Positions 1 to 7,355 of a stretch of DNA of 16,552 nt are shown here, piece after piece (the first letter of the stretch is position 1; each line of letters starts with the position of its first letter). The position numbers and the translations under genes are program-made. Origin of the DNA: Halieaceae bacterium UBA6060. Its GTDB lineage: Bacteria > Pseudomonadota > Gammaproteobacteria > Pseudomonadales > Halieaceae. The stretch covers positions 86,231 through 102,782 of the forward strand of contig DIYG01000026.1 of assembly GCA_002428935.1 (NCBI GenBank), written 5' to 3'. A model generated the notes under the pieces. It was not told the DNA's origin. It made no database searches and saw only the letters and a program-made list of their open reading frames with translations.

Positions 1-1718
1 TAGCGCGATTCAAACTTATGGGTGTCTTTCGCCAGGGCCTCGATGTCCGATACACCAAAATACGATGCACCGGCGGCAAAGGTATTGTGGAAGGCGTGCA
101 CGGCGAGGGTCGTATACCCACCGGCACTGCCTCCGCGGATGATCAGCCGCTCGGGATCAGCCAAACCTTGTTCCGCAAGCCAGCTCGCCCCCGCCACCGC
201 ATCCTCTACATCGGCAATACCCCAGGCTCCGTAAAGTGCCTGGCGATAAGCGCGACCAAAACCCGTACTACCCCGGTAGTTCAAATCCAGGACCGCAAAG
301 CCGCGACTGGTCCAATAGTAGTGCTCCGGCCGGTAGCTCACACCCGCCACGGAGGTGGGCCCTCCATGCACGGCGACGATGAGTGGTGGAGCACTATAGT
401 CCGGTGCGCGAACCTGGGGATTGGTTGGCGGAAAGTAAACACCATGGGCTTCACCTCCGCCGGGTATGGGGAAGGACACCTGCTCAAAGTCAGGAATCCA
501 AGCCGCTGCAAGAGAAGAATCTCGAGAACGCCGGATCGTCGTCAGAGCACCGCCATCCCAGGAGGCGCGTACCAATTCCGCCGGTCGATCTGCAAAGCCC
601 GCGGTAAAGTACAGAGCGTCATTGTGAAGCACGAAGCTTCCGTAACTCACCGCCGCAAAATCAAGAGGCGTACTCTCCCCATCCGCGTCGATTCGGTGAA
701 GGGTTTCCGTACTCCCGGAGCGGGCGATGGCTAACAAATCACCGTTCTCCAGGGGATAGTAGTACCGCGTGTTGATGGACCAGTCTGGACCACCGATTTC
801 TTGCTCTTCAAGCCCCGTGGCAATGGGGTGAAATTCGCTGCCTTCCACCCGGTAGGGAGCCCACCAATTGTCCCGATCTGATAGGGCGATAAGCCTGCCA
901 TCGTCGGCCCACTGTGGATCAATGACCGCTTCCTCGACGGAAGGGTTATGCTCTTGCAGGTCCATCAGGGACCCCGAGTCATCAAACTGCGCGGAATGCA
1001 GCGTGGTGCTATCCCAGGGCATGTTGGGATGCATCCAGGTAGTGAAGGCAATCCTTGAACCGTCCTTTGCCAGGCGGGGTGCCGAAACGAAGTCCGTGCC
1101 AGAGAACAATACCTCTCCTTCGTGCTCTCCATCAGCGAACGCCGGGATGGCGACCAGGGTATTTTGCGCCTCACCGAGGCCGCGGTGATCCTCGCGAATG
1201 CAGATCAAACGCTCCCGGGAGGCATCAAAAGCACAACCTGCATAGCGAAGTTGGCCGGCTGGGGTGATGGCGATGGGCTCCTGTCCCACGGAAAACCGAT
1301 ACAGCCGTTGGTCCGCAAAGTTCGAAAACCATAGGAAGCCCTCGGCAACCAGCAAAGCACCGCCTCCGTATTCTTGAACACGGGTGCGTACGTTCCAAGG
1401 CCGTGCCAAGAGCTCTTCGACTTCTGCTCCCTCTTGCCAGCGCATGATAGTTGTACGACCCCCTTCCTCGGGCCGGGATTCCAACCAATAAAGAAAACCG
1501 CCATCCTCTCTTAGCCCCCAGATCCCGCGAGCACCCTCCACCAAAGAGGCCGCAGATACAATCGAAGGCCAACTGCCGTAGGCGTGGGTTTCCATAACTG
1601 TTTCCTGTGCCACATCCCCCTGCCCTGGCGCATCTGCGCCGCCCGATGGTTCATTCCCGCAACCCGGCAAACTCAGCGCCAGCACCAGGGCAAAGAATCC
1701 GAGACCTGACTTGATCAT
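1..1718 (-). CDS. S9 family peptidase (prolyl oligopeptidase type), lipoprotein, partial
   Basis: Serine peptidase of the S9 family, which cleaves short peptides and is probably anchored in the cell envelope. Reading the complement from ATG 1718 gives 572 codons with no stop before the left edge; the family usually has about 650-700 residues, so the C-terminal part with the catalytic Asp and His lies outside. Residues 1-20 form a lipoprotein signal ending in LSLPGC, with C20 as the likely lipidated residue and Gly at +1. Residues about 45-400 look like the family's N-terminal beta-propeller. The alpha/beta hydrolase domain begins near 420 and shows HGGPTS (451-456, oxyanion region), NYRGSTGFG (480-488) and the nucleophile motif GGSAGGY with S531. 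GGAG lies 9 bases before the ATG. It is transcribed divergently from the crotonase at 1980. The family call is firm; the substrate is unknown. Confidence 0.9.
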   Translation of the reverse strand, partial: MIKSGLGFFALVLALSLPGCGNEPSGGADAPGQGDVAQETVMETHAYGSWPSIVSAASLVEGARGIWGLREDGGFLYWLESRPEEGGRTTIMRWQEGAEVEELLARPWNVRTRVQEYGGGALLVAEGFLWFSNFADQRLYRFSVGQEPIAITPAGQLRYAGCAFDASRERLICIREDHRGLGEAQNTLVAIPAFADGEHEGEVLFSGTDFVSAPRLAKDGSRIAFTTWMHPNMPWDSTTLHSAQFDDSGSLMDLQEHNPSVEEAVIDPQWADDGRLIALSDRDNWWAPYRVEGSEFHPIATGLEEQEIGGPDWSINTRYYYPLENGDLLAIARSGSTETLHRIDADGESTPLDFAAVSYGSFVLHNDALYFTAGFADRPAELVRASWDGGALTTIRRSRDSSLAAAWIPDFEQVSFPIPGGGEAHGVYFPPTNPQVRAPDYSAPPLIVAVHGGPTSVAGVSYRPEHYYWTSRGFAVLDLNYRGSTGFGRAYRQALYGAWGIADVEDAVAGASWLAEQGLADPERLIIRGGSAGGYTTLAVHAFHNTFAAGASYFGVSDIEALAKDTHKFESR

Positions 1719-1828
1719 AAAAGCTAACTCCGACGACGTGCTCACGGGCCGAAAGGGACCACGAGGAGCGCCACATTTATTTTGTGGGTGCGAAGGATAA
1801 CCCAGGGAACGCCCGGAACTCCGTATCA

Positions 1829-1846
1829 CGATGATGATTTTCATCG
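1829..1846. promoter_or_regulatory. Inverted repeat in divergent intergenic region
   Basis: CGATGA (1829-1834) and TCATCG (1841-1846) are perfect inverted arms around a 6-base spacer. They sit in the 261-base gap between the divergent S9 peptidase and crotonase genes. The position suits an operator, but arms of 6 bases can arise by chance. I see no convincing -35/-10 pair in this gap; CATAAT at 1877-1882 resembles a -10 box without a good -35 partner. Confidence 0.25.
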
Positions 1847-1979
1847 CTGGTGGGGATTCTGAGCGCGCCCTTTGGGCATAATTCTTAGGCGTGAAAATCA
1901 CAGCGCCCGCGGAAAGACCAGTTTTCGTCATGGAACAGCTTCCGTAGACTAGGCCGCCTTAAATCCTCAGGAGTACCCC

Positions 1980-2759
1980 ATGGCCCAGGTAGACATCACC
2001 GCGCGGGAACATGTTCTGCATCTACATATCGCCCGACCGGAGAAATACAACGCTCTCAGCCTGGAGATGTATCACAGCCTGGGGGCGGGCCTGCATCGCC
2101 TGAATGAAGACCCGGAGCTTCGCGTGGCGGTGGTCTCCGCCGAAGGCAAGCACTTCACCGCAGGCGTAGAGCTCGATCAATGGGCGCCCCATTTTGGCGG
2201 CGGTCAAGGTTGGCCCCTGGGTGAGGGCGAGATCGATCCCATGGGAGTTCACGGCCCCTTACATCGCAAGCCTGTTGTTATGGCGGTCCAGGGCTACTGC
2301 TTTACCTGGGGTGTAGAGATGCTTTTAAACACAGAGATTCGTATAGCAGCTCGCGACACGCAGTTTCAAATGCTGGAGGTTCAAAGAGGTCTCTTCCCCT
2401 GTGGAGGCGCTACCTTTCGCTTGCCCCGAGATATCGGCTGGAGCAATGCGCAAAGAGTATTGCTGACGGGAGATCGCTGGAGCGCCGAAGAAGCCCTCCT
2501 CTGGGGTATGGTTCAGGAACTCACGGAACCCGGCGCGCAGATTGATCGCGCCCTGGAACTGGCCAGATCCGTGTCCCAGGCCGCGCCCTTGGCGGTGCAG
2601 GGGCTCCTGGAAGCGAGTCGCTTCGCCCAGACCGACAACCGCGACGCGCTGGCCAGGCAAATGTTCGCGGCCCTAAAACCTATCATGGCCAGCGAAGATG
2701 CCGCCGAAGGTGTACAGTCGTTCGTGGAACGTCGCAAAGCCGTGTTTAAAGGACGCTGA
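1980..2759 (+). CDS. Crotonase / enoyl-CoA hydratase family protein (first of two)
   Basis: Member of the crotonase fold, enzymes that stabilise an acyl-CoA enolate in the cytoplasm; the exact reaction is unknown. It has 259 residues, typical for the family. Seen: NALS near the N-terminus (24-27), GKHFTAGVEL (56-65, first oxyanion-hole strand), AVQGYCFTWGVEM (102-114), then LEVQRGLFPCGG (132-143). Glu113 and Glu133 fall at the two catalytic glutamate positions of rat enoyl-CoA hydratase (E144 and E164). However, the usual Gly-Gly-Gly before the first Glu reads T-W-G, so Trp110 aligns with the oxyanion-hole glycine. ATG 1980 is preceded by CAGGAGTACCCC, a good ribosome site. It is the first gene of a five-gene plus-strand run; the next start is 63 bases after its stop. 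A hydratase, isomerase or hydrolase of this fold are all possible. Confidence 0.9.
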   Translation: MAQVDITAREHVLHLHIARPEKYNALSLEMYHSLGAGLHRLNEDPELRVAVVSAEGKHFTAGVELDQWAPHFGGGQGWPLGEGEIDPMGVHGPLHRKPVVMAVQGYCFTWGVEMLLNTEIRIAARDTQFQMLEVQRGLFPCGGATFRLPRDIGWSNAQRVLLTGDRWSAEEALLWGMVQELTEPGAQIDRALELARSVSQAAPLAVQGLLEASRFAQTDNRDALARQMFAALKPIMASEDAAEGVQSFVERRKAVFKGR

Positions 2760-2822
2760 CGAGACGGGTGGCAGCCCTGGCCATCACCCCACGATTTTTC
2801 ACTCTCCCCAGGAACCACAACC

Positions 2823-3713
2823 TTGCCGCACATCACCGCCAACGACGTACAACTCGAATACCTTTCCCAGGGAAACCCCAGGAACGAGACCATCTTACTC
2901 ATCATGGGATTGGGCACCCAACTCACCGGATGGCCCGAGGATTTCTGTCAGCATCTGGTGGATCTGGGCTACCACGTCCTGCGCTTTGATAATCGGGATA
3001 TTGGCCTATCGGAAAAACTGCACGGCCGCCGGCCGCCGAGCATTCCTCTGCTGGTCGGCCTGAGAAGCCTGCGCTTTCCCGTTCGCGTCAGCTACACCCT
3101 GGATGACATGGCCCGCGACGCCGTCGGTCTTTTGGATGCCTTGCGCATATCTCAGGCCCACGTGGTCGGAGCATCCATGGGCGGCATGATCGCGCAACTG
3201 TTTGCCGCAAAGTACCCGCAACGAACCCTAAGCCTGACCTCCATCATGTCGACTACGGGGCACCGATCCCTCCCCCGCGCTGACACGATGGCAACCCGTG
3301 CGCTAATGCTCAAGCCCGATGACCCTGAAGATGTGCAGTCCATCGTCGAGCGCAACGTCCGCGTACGCCGCGTATTGCAAAGCCGCACACACCCGAAAAG
3401 CGAAGAAGAGCTTTGGGACACGGCAGCGGCTGCGGTGGAGCGTGGGGGCTACAACCCGGAAGGGGTGGCCAGACAACTTGCCGCCATCGTCGCCGCGGAT
3501 CACCGCCGCGACTTGCTCAATCAGATTATGGCCCCGGCTCTGGTGCTACACGGAGATGAAGACCCTCTGGTGAAGCTTGAGTGCGGCGTCGATACGGCCA
3601 AGCATTTGCCGAACGGCGAACTGCACGTGATGCGCGGTATGGCCCACGATCTACCTGCAGTGCTCCTTCCGGAAATGGCCGAGCGTATCCATTTCACCGC
3701 CAGGCGTGGCTAA
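2823..3713 (+). CDS. Alpha/beta hydrolase
   Basis: Cytoplasmic alpha/beta hydrolase, 296 residues, most likely an esterase, amidase or peptidase of the proline iminopeptidase / aclacinomycin methylesterase-like group. Seen: oxyanion segment IMGLGTQLTGW (27-37), FDNRDIGLS (55-63), nucleophile elbow GASMGG with S118, acid in HGDEDPL (243-249, probably D247) and H275 in RGMAHDLP. The triad is therefore complete. No signal peptide is visible. The start is TTG at 2823: it is preceded by AGGA at 2810-2813, and the family's first strand begins directly after it. The stop (3711-3713) overlaps the GTG start of dgcN by 8 bases, implying translational coupling and a shared operon. Its substrate is unknown; the context suggests it removes or transfers an acyl or amide group in the D-glutamate route, which is inference. 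Confidence 0.88.
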   Translation: MPHITANDVQLEYLSQGNPRNETILLIMGLGTQLTGWPEDFCQHLVDLGYHVLRFDNRDIGLSEKLHGRRPPSIPLLVGLRSLRFPVRVSYTLDDMARDAVGLLDALRISQAHVVGASMGGMIAQLFAAKYPQRTLSLTSIMSTTGHRSLPRADTMATRALMLKPDDPEDVQSIVERNVRVRRVLQSRTHPKSEEELWDTAAAAVERGGYNPEGVARQLAAIVAADHRRDLLNQIMAPALVLHGDEDPLVKLECGVDTAKHLPNGELHVMRGMAHDLPAVLLPEMAERIHFTARRG

Positions 3714-4755
3714 GCCCTCGACGCTCCCGCAATTAATCATGAATCCCTCGATGCAGAAACTGACGCTTCGCCCGCCGTATCTTGTCTTCCTCGGAGAAGA
3801 ACACCGTGTGACCTACGCCAAAACCGGCAAGGGCCTTGTCGACTGGCGCGCCGATCTCTGCGCCGGTCAGCTACGCCTCGCAGACAGCGCGATTGATCTT
3901 GGCCTCGAGGATATGAGCGTTGCCGAGGCAGTGGATGCGGGGGTCGGCTCCCTGGTGATTGGAACAGCTCTTATCGGCGGCGCCTTGCCAGAAAGCTGGC
4001 TGGAGACCCTCTGTGAAGCCGCGCGCCAAGGCATGGATATCGTCGCTGGACTCCACACGCGACTGTCCAGCATCAAGCAACTTCAAATCGCCGCCGAGGA
4101 AGGGGGCGCCCGCCTCGTCGACGTGCGGGTACCGCCGGAGGGAATTCCCGTGGGTACGGGCATGAAGCGATCCGGGATGCGCTTGCTCACGGTCGGTACC
4201 GACTGTGCCCTGGGGAAGAAGTACACCGCTCTTCAGCTTGAAAAGGACCTGAGAGACCGGGGCTATGCCGCCGATTTTCGCGCCTCGGGACAAACGGGCA
4301 TCATGCTCGCGGGATGCGGCATTCCCATTGACTGCGTGGTGGCGGATTTCATCAGTGGAGCAGCGGAGTTACTGTCGCCGGCCAACGAAGCCGATCATTG
4401 GGATGTTATCGAAGGCCAGGGCGGCATCTTTCATCCGGGCTACGCCGCGGTAAGTCACGGCCTGTTACTCGGTTCGCAGCCCGATGCTTTTGTCGTGTGC
4501 CACGCCGCGGGTCGAACCCAAATTGAGGGTTGGGACCACTTCTCCTTACCCACCATCGGTGAGGTCATCGAGCGAACCGTGGCCATCGGTCGTCTCACCA
4601 ACCCCAATATCCGTTGTCTGGGTATTAGCGTGAACACGAGCAGCCTCGAAGAGCGCGATCGCTGGGGATATCAACAAGCCTTGGCAGACAAGTACCAACT
4701 GCCCTGCGTTGACCCCGTACGCGACGGCACCGGGGCCCTCATCGCTCGAATCTAA
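3706..4755 (+). CDS. dgcN: N-acetyltransferase DgcN (DUF1611), D-glutamate catabolism
   Basis: DUF1611-family protein. In marine bacteria DgcN acetylates D-glutamate to N-acetyl-D-glutamate, the first step of a D-glutamate catabolic pathway; it acts in the cytoplasm. Seen in 349 residues: N-terminal domain opening with PPYLVFLG (23-30) and WRADLCAGQ (47-55); GLHTRL (115-120); P-loop GTDCALGKKYT (164-174); DFRASGQTGI (190-199); DFISGAAELLSPANEADHW (214-232); and DVIEGQGGIFHPGY (233-246), all hallmarks of the family. The start is uncertain. GTG 3706 overlaps the hydrolase stop and has no strong ribosome site; ATG 3739 and ATG 3751 are in frame, and 3751 would still keep the whole conserved domain. 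dgcA starts 20 bases after the stop. The family assignment is strong; the acetyl donor and exact substrate are taken from family knowledge. Confidence 0.88.
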   Translation: MAKPSTLPQLIMNPSMQKLTLRPPYLVFLGEEHRVTYAKTGKGLVDWRADLCAGQLRLADSAIDLGLEDMSVAEAVDAGVGSLVIGTALIGGALPESWLETLCEAARQGMDIVAGLHTRLSSIKQLQIAAEEGGARLVDVRVPPEGIPVGTGMKRSGMRLLTVGTDCALGKKYTALQLEKDLRDRGYAADFRASGQTGIMLAGCGIPIDCVVADFISGAAELLSPANEADHWDVIEGQGGIFHPGYAAVSHGLLLGSQPDAFVVCHAAGRTQIEGWDHFSLPTIGEVIERTVAIGRLTNPNIRCLGISVNTSSLEERDRWGYQQALADKYQLPCVDPVRDGTGALIARI

Positions 4756-4762
4756 ACCTTTT

Positions 4763-4767
4763 GGGAG
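4763..4767 (+). promoter_or_regulatory. Ribosome binding site of dgcA
   Basis: GGGAG lies 8 bases before ATG 4776. It decides the dgcA start: the reading frame is open back to TTG 4761, but that TTG lies upstream of this site and has no ribosome site of its own. Confidence 0.7.
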
Positions 4768-4775
4768 AGAACCTC

Positions 4776-5753
4776 ATGGAGATCAACTTCGATATCGTTT
4801 CTTTCCCCATGAAAGTGCCCTTCGCAATTACCGGCCATGTATGGACTCACACGGACACGCTCCAGGTGACCGTAAAAAGCGGCGGCCATGTGGGCTACGG
4901 AGAAGCCGTCGGCAGCTATTACCTGGATGAAACAGCTGAGAGCATGGCCGGCGAACTGACCCGCCAGCTACCGACCCTGCCCGCTTACCTGACTCCTCAG
5001 CTCCTAAGGGACATCATGCCTCCCAGCGGCGCTCGCAACGCCCTGGATTGTGCCCTGTGGGACCTCCAGGCCAAACAATCGGGACGACGTATCTGGGATC
5101 TCTTGCATATGACACCGCGAACACTCACCACGGTGTTTACCCTGGGCATTGAGGAGCCGAGAGTCATGGCCGAACGGGCCGCAGAGGCAAAACGTTTTCC
5201 CCATCTAAAGATAAAGCTGGACGACGATCGCCCCATGGAACGACTCGAGGGAATTCGCCGGGCACGAGCCGATGCCTCCCTTATCGTGGATGTCAATCAG
5301 GGTTGGTCCTTTGAGGCCCTGGAAGACTATCTGCCCCACTGCGAACGCCTGGGTATTGCCATGATCGAGCAGCCCCTACCCCGGGGCGGCGATGAGGTTC
5401 TCGAAGGCTTCCGCTCACCGGTACCCCTCGGGGCAGATGAGTCCTGCCTGCATCTCGGTGAATTTCCCGCCGCCGCACGGCGCTACGATGTACTGAATAT
5501 CAAACTGGACAAATGTGGCGGTCTTACGGAAGGTCTGGCCCTGGTAGAAGCTGCGCAACAGGCGGGCATGGGCATCATGGTCGGGAACATGACCGGGACC
5601 TCCCTATCCATGGCGCCGAGCTACATCATTGGCCAAAGCTGTCGCTTTGTTGATATCGACGGTCCCCTATTACTCGCCGAAGATGTGGCCAACGGTCTGT
5701 CTTACGGCGACGGTGGTGTCGTAGAACCGCCATCTTCAGAGCTCTGGGGATAG
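4776..5753 (+). CDS. dgcA: N-acetyl-D-glutamate racemase DgcA (dipeptide epimerase-like, enolase superfamily)
   Basis: Enolase-superfamily enzyme of the dipeptide epimerase type. Next to dgcN it is best read as DgcA, which converts N-acetyl-D-glutamate to N-acetyl-L-glutamate in the cytoplasm. From ATG 4776 it has 325 residues. Seen: capping domain 1-110 with GYGEAVG (40-46) and ARNALDCALWDL (86-97); KIK (145-147), the KxK catalytic lysine pair; metal ligands D172 (VDVNQGW), E198 (IEQPLP) and D221 (GADES); the opposite-face lysine K243 (NIKLDKCGG); and a DxD motif at D293/D295 (DIDGPLLL). The active site is complete. The DxD motif is the one that holds the free amino group of the dipeptide in L-Ala-D/L-Glu epimerases, so a dipeptide epimerase acting on murein peptides is the main alternative. 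The partnership with dgcN favours DgcA. Confidence 0.88.
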   Translation: MEINFDIVSFPMKVPFAITGHVWTHTDTLQVTVKSGGHVGYGEAVGSYYLDETAESMAGELTRQLPTLPAYLTPQLLRDIMPPSGARNALDCALWDLQAKQSGRRIWDLLHMTPRTLTTVFTLGIEEPRVMAERAAEAKRFPHLKIKLDDDRPMERLEGIRRARADASLIVDVNQGWSFEALEDYLPHCERLGIAMIEQPLPRGGDEVLEGFRSPVPLGADESCLHLGEFPAAARRYDVLNIKLDKCGGLTEGLALVEAAQQAGMGIMVGNMTGTSLSMAPSYIIGQSCRFVDIDGPLLLAEDVANGLSYGDGGVVEPPSSELWG

Positions 5754-5771
5754 AAGACCGCCGATGGACAA

Positions 5772-5781
5772 TCACCGGTGA
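5772..5781. promoter_or_regulatory. 10-bp palindrome between dgcA and the M24 peptidase gene
   Basis: TCACCGGTGA is a perfect 10-base palindrome 18 bases after the dgcA stop, in a 170-base gap. It could be an operator. It is too short and too poor in following T to be a terminator. No clear promoter boxes are visible in the gap. Confidence 0.2.
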
Positions 5782-5923
5782 ATGCACCGATACAGTCCAC
5801 ATAAACCTTCTCCCTGTCCCCAAATCTCACCGCTACCGTACCCTCCATAGCCCCAACAATTGCAGCGACGACGACGCCTGTGGTGAACTGCGCCGTCATC
5901 GCCAACCACTCAGGAGCATCTCC

Positions 5924-7300
5924 ATGAACCTGCATCGATACCGCCAGCAACCCGCGATGGCGCGTCTGCTGTGCTTCCTCTGCCTGGGCGTAAGTCTGCT
6001 GGGGGCATCCATAAGCAGCGCGTCGGATGCGCGAATTCTTCCCATGGGGGAGCGGGCAGTGGTTATTGATCGCTGGCTGGAACACCGGGTACAGACCGTG
6101 CTCCCCGACATCATGCGCCGCAGTGGTATCGACCTCTGGGTGCTGGTCTCCCGGGAGTACAACGAGGACCCGGTACTCCGCACCTTCTTACCCTCCACTT
6201 GGCAGTCCGCGCGGCGGCGGACCATTCTGCTGATTCACGATCGCGGCGAGGATCAACCCCTTGAGACCCTGGCCATCGCTCGCTACGGCGTCGGTGACAC
6301 CTTCAAACAGGCCTGGGACAAGGAGCAAGACGGTGAACAATGGCAGCATCTCGCTCGCCTTATCGAGGAGCGGGATCCAAAGGCCATTGGTATCAACCGC
6401 TCCGAGACCTTCGCCCTCGCCGACGGCCTGGTCGCCACAGAAGATGAATTGCTCCGAGAAGCCCTACCCCCCCGCCTGCGACAACGCCTGGTGTCGGCAG
6501 AGGATCTAGCCGTCGGCTGGCTCGAAACCCGCAGTGCCCTGGAAATGGAGGTGTACCCGCAGATCTGTCGCATTGCCCACGACATAATCGCCGAGGGCCT
6601 CTCGGAGTCTGTCATCCAGCCGGGGGTTACCACCACCCGGGATGTATCCTGGTGGTATCGGGACCGTATTCGTGGTTTGGGCTTGAACGCCTGGTTTCAC
6701 CCTTCAGTATCGCTGCAGCGTGCCGCCGCGCCGGTGAAAGATATGAAGAATGCGGTCAGCTCTATGCACGACGACCTGGTGATCCGACCGGGTGACCTGT
6801 TGCACGTGGATTTTGGGATCACCTATCTGCGCTTGAACACCGATACACAGCAACATGCGTACGTGCTGCGTGCCGGTGAAACGACAGCACCCGAGGGTCT
6901 ACGCCGGGCGTTGGCGTCGGGCAATCGCCTGCAGGACATCCTCACGGAGAACTTCGCCTCAGGTCGCACGGGAAACGAGGTTCTGGCTAGCAGCCTCGCG
7001 CAGGCAAAGGACGAGGGCATTACACCGTCAATCTACAGTCACCCCATCGGATATCACGGACACGGCGCAGGCCCGGCCATCGGCATGTGGGACCAGCAGG
7101 ACGGCGTTCCCGGTACCGGTGACTACCCTCTGTATCCCAACACCGCCTACTCCATCGAGTTGTACGCCGAATCGGAAGTACCAGAATGGAACAAGACGGT
7201 ACGGATCATGCTGGAAGAGGACGCTTTCTTCACAGGAGAGTCGGTCTACTACATCGACGGCCGGCAAACGGAACTATTGTTGATACCGCGCCAGCCCTGA
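5924..7300 (+). CDS. Exported M24 family metallopeptidase (Xaa-Pro aminopeptidase-like)
   Basis: Metal-dependent peptidase with the creatinase/aminopeptidase P fold, 458 residues, probably acting on proline-containing or other short peptides outside the cytoplasm. Residues 1-36 are a signal peptide: basic start, hydrophobic core at about 13-30 and likely cleavage after A33 or A36. The creatinase-like N-domain follows (about 45-190). In the pita-bread domain the five metal ligands can be placed: D296 (HVDFG), D307 (NTDTQQ), a histidine in SHPIGYHGHGAG (H373 or H378), E412 (SIELYAE) and E431 or E432 (RIMLEEDAFF). ATG 5924 follows CAGGAGCATCTCC; ATG 5957 (M12) is a weaker alternative. It lies 170 bases after dgcA, so it may have its own promoter. 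The family is sure, the substrate is not. Confidence 0.9.
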   Translation: MNLHRYRQQPAMARLLCFLCLGVSLLGASISSASDARILPMGERAVVIDRWLEHRVQTVLPDIMRRSGIDLWVLVSREYNEDPVLRTFLPSTWQSARRRTILLIHDRGEDQPLETLAIARYGVGDTFKQAWDKEQDGEQWQHLARLIEERDPKAIGINRSETFALADGLVATEDELLREALPPRLRQRLVSAEDLAVGWLETRSALEMEVYPQICRIAHDIIAEGLSESVIQPGVTTTRDVSWWYRDRIRGLGLNAWFHPSVSLQRAAAPVKDMKNAVSSMHDDLVIRPGDLLHVDFGITYLRLNTDTQQHAYVLRAGETTAPEGLRRALASGNRLQDILTENFASGRTGNEVLASSLAQAKDEGITPSIYSHPIGYHGHGAGPAIGMWDQQDGVPGTGDYPLYPNTAYSIELYAESEVPEWNKTVRIMLEEDAFFTGESVYYIDGRQTELLLIPRQP

Positions 7301-7305
7301 TTTGA

Positions 7306-7337
7306 GCGTGGTGCTTCGGTTCTTCGAGGCACCACGC
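7306..7337. terminator. Stem-loop between convergent genes
   Basis: GCGTGGTGC (7306-7314) pairs perfectly with GCACCACGC (7329-7337). The inner bases continue the stem with 5 more pairs, two of them G-U, around a 4-base TTCT loop, giving a 14-bp stem. It lies 5 bases after the M24 peptidase stop and 18 bases beyond the stop of the convergent BNR gene, so it can serve both strands. Neither side has a clear T tract, so it is not a textbook intrinsic terminator. Confidence 0.6.
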
Positions 7338-7355
7338 ACTACCTCTGCAAACAGC

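Noticed and set aside
18..734. 238-codon plus-strand frame at the left edge
   Set aside because: It lies antisense to the S9 peptidase, whose translation gives signal peptide, HGGP and GGSAGG motifs. The plus frame gives Arg/Thr-rich sequence without any family pattern.
1225..1572. 115-codon minus-strand frame
   Set aside because: It is a different frame inside the S9 peptidase gene and shows no recognisable motif.
3871..4293. 140-codon minus-strand frame inside dgcN
   Set aside because: It is a shadow of dgcN, which carries all the conserved motifs of its family.
4761..4775. TTG start of dgcA at 4761
   Set aside because: The ribosome site GGGAG lies after this TTG and before ATG 4776, which also matches the family's N-terminus.
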